The translations under genes and the position numbers were made by a program. Source: Candidatus Vogelbacteria bacterium (GTDB taxonomy: Bacteria; Patescibacteriota; Minisyncoccia; Phycocordibacterales; XYD1-FULL-46-19). From it: DNA of 11,597 nucleotides. The notes beneath the pieces were generated by a model that searched no databases, was not told where the DNA came from, and saw only the letters and a program-made list of their open reading frames with translations. The stretch is taken from assembly GCA_026395035.1 (NCBI GenBank), contig JAPLZN010000096.1, positions 1 to 11,597 of the forward strand. The letters run 5' to 3'. Each line of letters begins with the position of its first letter. The stretch's first letter is position 1. Shown piece by piece: positions 5,589-10,043 of the stretch.

Positions 5589-6689
5589 TTAATTTAATTT
5601 CAAATTAGTTGCTCCCCGCAGAGCCAAGCCAATGGCCACATCGTAGCGTAAAGAATCAGAGAACGACAACGGCGGAACTTGCCCCGGGGCTCCCGGCAAA
5701 GACGACCAGGCATTCCCCGTTTCGGCTTTGGCCGGCAAATCGGCCGAAATATATTTTACCAAACCGGGCAAGGTCGCCTGTCCGCCGCAAAAAATCAGTT
5801 TGGTGATTGGCTCACAAACCTGGCCGGACTGGCAAAGACCCTCCCAAAAATTGAAATGTCTCACCGTCTCGTCTTTCAAGATGGCACACATCGGCAAAAG
5901 CGCCTCAAAAACCTTTTTATTTTGGGGCGAGTTTAATAGCCCATTCTTTATTTTCATTTTTTCCGCTTCAGCAAAAGACACACCCGTACCCCGTTCAACG
6001 GCCCGGGTCAGGGCCTCGCCCCCGACACTCTTAACCGTCGAAGTAAACATCACCTTGCCCCGCGAAACAATGGCAAAACTCGTCCTGGTCCGACCCAGAT
6101 CGGTAATCATATAAGTTCCCTGGTCCCCGGCGGGAATCAGGGCACGAACGCCCGACTGTACCTCGACTTCCAGGCTAGCCGGAATGAAACCGGCGGCCTT
6201 GAGAGCGCCAGTATAACCCTCGACGACCGACTTGGGGACAGCATAGACGGCCAACAAATACTCTTCCCTCCCCTCATGTGGAGTGTCATAGACTTCAAAA
6301 TCAAAAATTACCTCGGACGCCGGCACGGGAATCTGCTCCTCGAGTAGAAGCTCGATACTATCACGCAGAAATTCCGGCTTTTCTTGTGGAATATTCAATC
6401 TTACGACAAAAGTCTCCTCCTCCGGCAAAGCGGTATGAACATATTTCCAACCGGTCTTTTTTTGGATCTTGGCCAGCCCCTCGATTAGTTTTTGTTGGTC
6501 GACAATCTTCCCGTCCACGACCGTACCGGGTGGAAGCAAAAACTCACCGTGCTTATCCAGCCAATATCCCTCAGGAGAATGCCTGAGTCCAACATATTTA
6601 ATTGAAGCGTCGGAAATATCAATGCCGGCGGTGGATAATTCCAGATACGCAGGAACAGGAAAAGTTTTATAAAAACGAGACAGGAGCAT
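5589..6689 (-). CDS. pilM: Type IV pilus assembly protein PilM (actin-like ATPase)
   Basis: 366 residues. PilM is the cytoplasmic, FtsA/actin-fold protein of the pilus alignment complex and binds the PilN N-terminus. Actin-like ATPase signatures: AGIDISDASIKYVGL near the N-terminus (phosphate 1), YMITDLGRTRTSFAIVSRGKV in the middle (phosphate 2), SVGGEALTRAV, and LIFCGGQATLPGLVKYI toward the C-terminus (adenosine region). Length matches PilM (about 350-370). ATG at 6689 is preferred; an in-frame TTG at 6698 would add 3 residues, and GAGGG lies just before the ATG at short spacing. ruvX ends about 59 nt upstream on the same strand with no terminator visible. Confidence 0.93.
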   Translation of the reverse strand: MLLSRFYKTFPVPAYLELSTAGIDISDASIKYVGLRHSPEGYWLDKHGEFLLPPGTVVDGKIVDQQKLIEGLAKIQKKTGWKYVHTALPEEETFVVRLNIPQEKPEFLRDSIELLLEEQIPVPASEVIFDFEVYDTPHEGREEYLLAVYAVPKSVVEGYTGALKAAGFIPASLEVEVQSGVRALIPAGDQGTYMITDLGRTRTSFAIVSRGKVMFTSTVKSVGGEALTRAVERGTGVSFAEAEKMKIKNGLLNSPQNKKVFEALLPMCAILKDETVRHFNFWEGLCQSGQVCEPITKLIFCGGQATLPGLVKYISADLPAKAETGNAWSSLPGAPGQVPPLSFSDSLRYDVAIGLALRGATNLKLN

Positions 6690-6748
6690 TACCCTCAATT
6701 ATATGTTAAAAATTAGAAATTAGAAATGAACAATAGCCTATTTCGAAG

Positions 6749-7132
6749 TTATTTAATCCTTTTGAGGTCCAAGAAGCTTTGCAAAATAATTGCCGCCGCG
6801 CGGGCATCGCGCATCTCATCGTCCCCAATTATCCGCTCCGCTTCACGGCTGGTAAATACCTCTGTTTGGAAATGGAGCGGTAAATTCGTTTTTTGTTTCA
6901 AGTCTTCGGCAAATTTTTCGGCCCGTTCGGAGACCGGATTAGCTCCGCCACCCAAATCCTTGGTGTCTCCCATCACGATCTCTCCCGCCCCTTCTCTGGT
7001 ACAAATATCCAAAACGGCCTGTTCCGCCCCCGCGGTCGGAATTACCGAATACGGGTAGACAAAATCCCCCCGTTCGTCCGACAGGGCCACGCCGATTTTT
7101 TTATGTCCGAAGTCTAGGCCGAGATAGCGCAT
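6749..7132 (-). CDS. ruvX: Putative pre-16S rRNA nuclease / Holliday junction resolvase RuvX (YqgF)
   Basis: 127 residues with an RNase H-like fold. Family landmarks: MRYLGLDFGHKKIGVALSD (catalytic D7), VMGDTKDLGGG (residues 53-63), E91 in TEVFTSREAER (most homologues have DER-x-T-S/T), and D109 in DARAAAIILQSFLD. Conserved acids D7, E91 and D109 fit the active site. In other bacteria YqgF processes the 5' end of 16S rRNA; a resolvase role has been proposed. The start codon is 1 nt after the upstream stop (TAACATG), so it is coupled to the deoxyribosyltransferase-like gene. Confidence 0.93.
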   Translation of the reverse strand: MRYLGLDFGHKKIGVALSDERGDFVYPYSVIPTAGAEQAVLDICTREGAGEIVMGDTKDLGGGANPVSERAEKFAEDLKQKTNLPLHFQTEVFTSREAERIIGDDEMRDARAAAIILQSFLDLKRIK

Positions 7133-7133
7133 G

Positions 7134-7526
7134 TTATTTAAATTTATTTAGTTCTTCTGCCGCTCGTTCAAAAGTATCAACAACCACTCCGACCTTTCTT
7201 ACAAACTCAATTGACCATTTTGGATTTCGTTCTTCTTTCCAGATAATAATAAGATTTTTACAAAAATCTCCCGGATTTTGGACATTGTTTCGATAAAAAA
7301 CCCCGACCTCGATCCACGTTGCTTCTGACGGTTTCAAGCTGGGGTTAGCAACCATAATATCGGAAGCATAAATCCCCTTCAGATCGTCTGGAAAAAATGT
7401 TTCCGGGGAAGCCTGGTTTGAATGAATCTCCCAGTCATAAAAGTCAAAACCAGGTATTTTCTTAAATTCATCCTTCCACTTACCATCATATTCGTTCGGC
7501 TGCCCGGCTAAATATACTTTTTTCAT
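7134..7526 (-). CDS. Nucleoside 2-deoxyribosyltransferase-like protein
   Basis: 130 residues. The N-terminal strand-turn MKKVYLAGQP is the hallmark of the nucleoside 2-deoxyribosyltransferase superfamily (usual form K-x-Y-L-A-G-P). ASDIMVANPSLKPSEATWIEVGVFYRNN (residues 54-81) matches the segment holding the conserved Asp (D56) and the catalytic Glu (E73). The family moves deoxyribose between bases or hydrolyses nucleoside phosphates; the substrate here is unknown. The fit at the N-terminus makes the ATG at 7526 likely, although it is only 1 nt after the 3' end of tRNA-Ser and has no room for a ribosome-binding site except inside the tRNA. Translation may begin on a leaderless mRNA after tRNA processing. 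Confidence 0.75.
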   Translation of the reverse strand: MKKVYLAGQPNEYDGKWKDEFKKIPGFDFYDWEIHSNQASPETFFPDDLKGIYASDIMVANPSLKPSEATWIEVGVFYRNNVQNPGDFCKNLIIIWKEERNPKWSIEFVRKVGVVVDTFERAAEELNKFK

Positions 7527-7527
7527 G

Positions 7528-7615
7528 CGGAGGGGGTGGGATTCGGACCCACGAGACCCTTTCGGGCCTAGAAGTTTTCAAGACTTCCGCACTAGACCAA
7601 CTATGCGACCCCTCC
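7528..7615 (-). tRNA. tRNA-Ser(UGA)
   Basis: 88 nt class II tRNA: acceptor GGAGGGG/CCCCTCC, anticodon stem GAAGT/ACTTC with loop CTTGAAA (anticodon TGA), long variable arm GGCCC-GAAA-GGGTC, T-stem GTGGG/CCCAC, discriminator G. The T-loop reads TCCGAAT, so position 55 is C instead of the near-universal U. CCA is not encoded (next bases CAT, where AT begins the downstream start codon). Confidence 0.96.
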
Positions 7616-7629
7616 CAGTCAACATCAAA

Positions 7630-7657
7630 ATACTAGCAAATTACGGCTTATTATCAA
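7630..7657 (-). promoter_or_regulatory. Promoter of tRNA-Ser and the downstream operon
   Basis: On the minus strand: TTGATA (7657-7652), 16-nt spacer ending TGC, then TAGTAT (7635-7630), an extended -10. The start would lie about 8 nt before tRNA-Ser. No terminator is visible between the tRNA and pilO, so this may drive all seven genes. Confidence 0.65.
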
Positions 7658-7675
7658 ACCTTTTGCATTTTAATT

Positions 7676-7704
7676 CATCACTCATCATTCGTAACTCATC
7701 ATTG
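7676..7704. repeat. Degenerate TCATCA-type intergenic repeat, copy 2
   Basis: It matches 4144-4172 at 24 of 29 positions. It lies between the tRNA-Ser promoter and the divergent membrane-protein gene. Confidence 0.6.
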
Positions 7705-7738
7705 AATGTCGTTGTCCCCTTTTGTCCCAACGGTGGCA

Positions 7739-7747
7739 TGGTACAAT
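7739..7747 (+). promoter_or_regulatory. Extended -10, leaderless promoter of the membrane-protein gene
   Basis: TGG-TACAAT is followed by 7 nt and then the ATG at 7755. A normal start point would coincide with the ATG, predicting a leaderless mRNA. The -35 is poor, as expected with a TGn extension. Confidence 0.6.
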
Positions 7748-7754
7748 ATATTTC

Positions 7755-8261
7755 ATGGAGGAGAATCTGGATCGCAACAACGAACAGCCACAACCAGCCC
7801 AAAAAGAATTGGCGGAAGAGCTTTTGTGGGACGGTTATGAATACGAATTCGTTGAAAAAACAAAGGACTGGTATTGGATGATCGGATCAATCGGTCTGCT
7901 TATCATTATTATCGCCCTCCTAACCAGCAATTATCTGCTCGCCCTGATTATCGTCCTGTCCGGCTTCATTTTGGTCACTCACGCCAAGCGCGAACCACGC
8001 TTGATCACCTACGGCCTGACCCGGCGCGGAGTAAAGCACGGCGAGACCATTTTCCTTTTTAGCTCGCTCCAGTCTTTCTGGGTTGATGAACAGCGCAATC
8101 AGCTGACGATTGAATCCAGCCGGTTAGTCAAACCCCATATCTATATTCCTCTTGCCGATACCGATCCGGCACAAGTTCGTCAATTACTGAAAAAAGTCGT
8201 CCGGGAAAAAGAATTCCACGGCAGTTTTGGCGATTTTGTAACAGACTTTTTCGGGTTTTAG
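7755..8261 (+). CDS. Two-helix membrane protein with C-terminal PH-like region, unknown
   Basis: 168 residues; not recognised with certainty. A hydrophilic, acidic N-terminus (1-38) ends in a conserved-looking WDGYEYEFVEKTKDWYW. Two adjacent transmembrane helices follow (about 42-57 and 59-76) with a tight turn at TSNY. The C-terminal half (80-168) alternates short strands and one final helix: RLITYGLTRRGVKHGETIFLF, then SFWVDEQRNQLTIESSR, then IYIPLADTDPAQVRQLLKKVV. This order resembles bacterial PH-like domains attached to membrane hairpins, which is inference only. Start at 7755 is chosen over 7722 because the -10 box lies between the two. Convergent with the 52-codon ORF downstream. Confidence 0.8.
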   Translation: MEENLDRNNEQPQPAQKELAEELLWDGYEYEFVEKTKDWYWMIGSIGLLIIIIALLTSNYLLALIIVLSGFILVTHAKREPRLITYGLTRRGVKHGETIFLFSSLQSFWVDEQRNQLTIESSRLVKPHIYIPLADTDPAQVRQLLKKVVREKEFHGSFGDFVTDFFGF

Positions 8262-8267
8262 AGCATT

Positions 8268-8310
8268 CAAAAAAAGAAAAGGGATATACACGGCGGTGTC
8301 ATATCCCTTT
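8268..8310 (-). terminator. Terminator of the 52-codon ORF
   Basis: Stem 8278-8291/8296-8310 (14 bp with a one-base bulge, loop GGCG) is followed on the minus strand by TTTTCTTTTTTT. It begins 7 nt past the small ORF's stop, which supports that ORF being expressed. Confidence 0.75.
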
Positions 8311-8316
8311 GTTGGT

Positions 8317-8475
8317 TTATCGCCCCAAGAAAGCTTTGGTTTTCTTTGATGCGGCGAGAAACCCGACAGCGTCCACCGGCGGACCCTCCGGCACCAGCGG
8401 AAGCTTAATCTTCCGCGAGCCAATTCGAGAACCAGCCGGAACTCGAACGGCCTTGTGATCCTTTTTTGGTTCCAC
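8317..8475 (-). CDS. Small basic protein, 52 codons, unknown
   Basis: A GTG-initiated frame (MEPKKDHKAVRVPAGSR..., ending KKTKAFLGR) that I do not recognise. Support for being real: AAAGGAG lies 8 nt before the GTG, a terminator on the same strand follows the stop by 7 nt, and no other gene lies between. The protein is rich in Lys/Arg and Pro with no transmembrane segment, which would fit a small nucleic-acid-binding or ribosome-associated protein, but nothing shows this. A candidate promoter is TATCTT at 8515-8510 on the minus strand. An accidental ORF over an expressed RNA is the alternative. Confidence 0.5.
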   Translation of the reverse strand: MEPKKDHKAVRVPAGSRIGSRKIKLPLVPEGPPVDAVGFLAASKKTKAFLGR

Positions 8476-8543
8476 CTTCGATACTCCTTTCGATAAAAAT
8501 CCTAAACTTAAGATACCGAAATATCAGACAATAGTAAATACCC

Positions 8544-8746
8544 ACCTCGACAGGAATCTTTCCCTACGGGAACGGTATGGGCTTCATATCTCACTTCGCC
8601 TTTCGCCAAACTCAAGGCTCGTTGCGATACATTCAGCCCTTTCGATTCCTGTACGCAAGCCGTGCAGACGGCTTGCTCGAGGTCACACAAATAATAAACG
8701 CCACTTTCCAGTGGCGTTTATTATTTGTGTGACCTCGACAGGAATC
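8544..8746 (-). repeat. tRNA-3'-end structured element, copy 2 (at tRNA-Arg(GCG))
   Basis: The 15-bp tRNA 3' sequence at 8732-8746 is directly repeated at 8544-8558. In plus-strand order the interior holds a core of about 85 nt (8559-8643), GATTCCTG (8644-8651, pairs with 8551-8558), a hairpin (8655-8663/8668-8676, loop GCAG) and TCGAGGT (8677-8683, pairs with 8544-8550). Thus the inverted copy of the tRNA end is split by a hairpin, exactly as at 1813-2012. The core also contains GGGCT/AGCCC complementarity but no convincing ORF. The rest of the gap from 8476 to 8543 holds only the presumed promoter and leader of the small ORF. Confidence 0.7.
8677..8738 (-). terminator. tRNA-Arg(GCG) trailer hairpin reaching into the acceptor stem
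   Basis: A perfect 29-bp inverted repeat (8677-8705/8710-8738) with a 4-nt loop. On the minus strand its 5' arm begins inside the tRNA, covering 1 nt of T-stem, all seven 3' acceptor bases and the discriminator. It lacks a long T-run, so termination is less certain than at the other tRNAs. Confidence 0.7.
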
Positions 8747-8801
8747 GTACCTGTATCGTGGGATCCGCAATCCCATATTCTATCCGTTGAACTACGAGGC
8801 C
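8730..8801 (-). tRNA. tRNA-Arg(GCG)
   Basis: 72 nt: acceptor GGCCTCG/CGAGGTC (one G-U), D-stem GTTC/GAAT (one G-U), anticodon stem TGGGA/TCCCA with loop TTGCGGA (anticodon GCG), T-stem ACAGG/CCTGT. The T-loop is TACGATT, with A instead of U at position 55. Discriminator A, followed by CAC; CCA is not encoded. Bacteria usually read CGN with an ACG (inosine) tRNA, so GCG is noteworthy. A decaying tRNA cannot be excluded, but all stems are intact and a promoter is present. Confidence 0.9.
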
Positions 8802-8813
8802 AAAATCATAGAC

Positions 8814-8822
8814 ATCTTAGCA
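8814..8822 (-). promoter_or_regulatory. Extended -10 promoter of tRNA-Arg(GCG)
   Basis: TGC-TAAGAT on the minus strand, ending 12 nt before the tRNA 5' end; -35 is weak. Confidence 0.55.
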
Positions 8823-8856
8823 TAAAATCTGTAGAAATAAAGGGCTGTCCTAAACC

Positions 8857-8880
8857 AAAAAACCCCGAGTGGGGCTTTTT
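8857..8880 (-). terminator. Rho-independent terminator downstream of rpsT
   Basis: Minus-strand stem AAAAAGCCCC/GGGGTTTTTT (one G-U) with a 4-nt loop and T6. It lies about 125 nt past the rpsT stop, beyond the 107-bp element at 8889-8995. Confidence 0.8.
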
Positions 8881-8888
8881 GAGATTTT

Positions 8889-8995
8889 CGCGTTTGGATA
8901 CAGTTCGAGGCGCGAGCGAGGAGCAAACCGAGATGTATATGGAAATACATTGAGGGAGCACCGGAGCGAAGCAACGAAGAAATGTGCCAAACGCG
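8889..8995. repeat. 107-bp MITE-like element in the rpsT 3' region
   Basis: Terminal inverted repeats of 9 bp (CGCGTTTGG at 8889-8897, CCAAACGCG at 8987-8995) bound a purine-rich interior with an internal ATGTAT/ATACAT hairpin (8933-8938/8945-8950). No ORF is supported. It lies between the rpsT stop and its terminator, so it would be transcribed as 3' UTR. Confidence 0.5.
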
Positions 8996-9005
8996 GAAGT
9001 CTCAA

Positions 9006-9269
9006 CTACGACGCTTTCTTAATCTGGGCCGAGAGACGAGACTTCTTGCGGGCGTCGGTATTCTTTTTAATCACTCCCCGCTTGAGCGCCTTGTCGATCG
9101 CCTGATAGGCAGCCGAGAGAGACTTTTTGGCTTCAGAAGCTTTATTGTCGGCGGCCAACTTCTTCGTGTCCTTGATCGCCGATTTCATGGCATCCTTGCG
9201 CTTTAAATTGAAAACCCGCTTGCGAGTGGAAGCGCGCAGGGCCTTTTTTGCTGATTTGATGATAGGCAT
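9006..9269 (-). CDS. rpsT: Small ribosomal subunit protein S20 (bS20)
   Basis: 87 residues, the normal S20 length. S20 binds 16S rRNA in the body of the 30S subunit as a three-helix bundle. Family features: the very basic N-terminus MPIIKSAKKALRASTRKRVFN (family pattern xxxKSAxKRxRxSxxRRxxN), the middle helix MKSAIKDTKKLAADN, and the C-terminal AYQAIDKALKRGVIKKNTDARKKSRL, which is the S20 signature (K-G-x-I-x-x-N-x-A-x-R-x-K-S-R-L). The ATG follows its -10 box by 6 nt, so the mRNA is predicted leaderless; this removes the usual 5' leader for autoregulation. Divergent from ruvA. Confidence 0.97.
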   Translation of the reverse strand: MPIIKSAKKALRASTRKRVFNLKRKDAMKSAIKDTKKLAADNKASEAKKSLSAAYQAIDKALKRGVIKKNTDARKKSRLSAQIKKAS

Positions 9270-9275
9270 AAGAGG

Positions 9276-9304
9276 AATATAACAGGGTTAACCCAGAAAA
9301 TCAA
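9276..9304 (-). promoter_or_regulatory. Leaderless promoter of rpsT
   Basis: Minus strand: TTGATT (9304-9299), 17-nt spacer containing the palindrome GGGTTAACCC and ending TGT, then TATATT (9281-9276), then 6 nt and the ATG at 9269. Confidence 0.75.
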
Positions 9305-9314
9305 GTCCGAAAGC

Positions 9315-9381
9315 TGTCATTCCCGCGCAGGCGGGAATCCAGAAAGAATAGACCTGGATTCCCGCCTGCGCAGGAATGACA
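9315..9381. repeat. Inverted intergenic repeat with dRS3-type core
   Basis: Two 28-nt arms (9315-9342 and 9354-9381) are complementary except for one mismatch, with an 11-nt spacer. The left arm contains ATTCCC-N8-GGGAAT (9319-9338), which matches the consensus of the neisserial dRS3 repeat, a motif widespread in bacteria. It lies between the divergent rpsT and ruvA promoters. Mobile-element-like hairpin or bidirectional transcription barrier. Confidence 0.8.
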
Positions 9382-9411
9382 CAGGAGGACATCGTTTTTA
9401 TGTTTTGTGCT

Positions 9412-9439
9412 TTGAGCTTTGAGCTGTTTTAAGTATACT
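9412..9439 (+). promoter_or_regulatory. Leaderless promoter of ruvA-murE
   Basis: TTGAGC (9412-9417), 16-nt spacer, TATACT (9434-9439), then 6 nt and the ATG at 9446. The TTGAGC lies in a short tandem repeat (two copies of GCTTTGA). Confidence 0.65.
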
Positions 9440-9445
9440 GTTAAG

Positions 9446-10024
9446 ATGATTGGTCAACTCACTGGAACCGTCGTCCGTCAGGGCGAACGCTTCTTAATCC
9501 TTAATACCGGCGGTGTCGGTTATAAGGTGTATACGACACCGGAAAACATCGCCGCCTTGACCGCCAGCCAAAGCGAGGTAGCTGTCTGGACTCATTTAGT
9601 TGTCCGAGAAGACGCCTTAGACCTCTACGGCTTTCCAAGCGAACAAGAACTCGAATTTTTTGAACTCCTGATCACTGTTTCCGGCATCGGACCCCGCAGC
9701 GCTCTGGCCATTCTCTCGCTGGCCGGGCTCGAAACTCTGCGCCAAGCTATCGCTTCCGGTAAATCCGAGTATCTGACCAAGATCGGTGGCATCGGCAAAA
9801 AAAGCGCCGAAAAGATCGTGCTCGAACTGAGAGACAAGGTATCTAAATTGGGAACTTTCTTGCCGGCCGACAAGATGGAAACTCACGACGATGTCCTCGC
9901 CGCCCTGGAAACAATGGGCTACACCATTAAAGAAGCCCGTGAAGCGGTCAAAAAAATTCCCACCGAGATTACTGACACAGGAGAAAAGATCAAGCTGGCA
10001 CTAAAACAAATGGGTAAGCAGTAA
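9446..10024 (+). CDS. ruvA: Holliday junction branch migration protein RuvA
   Basis: 192 residues, close to the usual 190-205. RuvA tetramers bind Holliday junctions and load the RuvB motor. Domain I (OB fold, 1-62) begins MIGQLTGTVV and includes GGVGYKVYTTP and REDALDLYGF. Domain II has two helix-hairpin-helix motifs, LLITVSGIGPRSALAIL and LTKIGGIGKKSAEKIVLEL. After a linker, domain III (DDVLAALETMGYTIKEAREAVKKI) binds RuvB. The ATG at 9446 is chosen from the family N-terminus; an upstream frame extension to 9419 would run through the promoter. murE starts 19 nt after its stop. RuvB and RuvC are not in the window; ruvX is, but on another transcript. Confidence 0.97.
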   Translation: MIGQLTGTVVRQGERFLILNTGGVGYKVYTTPENIAALTASQSEVAVWTHLVVREDALDLYGFPSEQELEFFELLITVSGIGPRSALAILSLAGLETLRQAIASGKSEYLTKIGGIGKKSAEKIVLELRDKVSKLGTFLPADKMETHDDVLAALETMGYTIKEAREAVKKIPTEITDTGEKIKLALKQMGKQ

Positions 10025-10043
10025 GCCGTAAGAAAATCAAACA

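Noticed and set aside
8184..8423. 79-codon minus-strand frame overlapping the 52-codon ORF and the membrane gene
   Set aside because: It overlaps the end of a better supported plus-strand gene and reads through the terminator hairpin; the 52-codon frame has the ribosome-binding site.
8508..8690. 60-codon minus-strand frame inside the tRNA-Arg(GCG) element
   Set aside because: It consists of the structured repeat and hairpin; no ribosome-binding site and no coding-like composition.
8711..8953. 80-codon plus-strand frame across tRNA-Arg(GCG) and the rpsT terminator
   Set aside because: It reads through a tRNA gene in antisense and a terminator.
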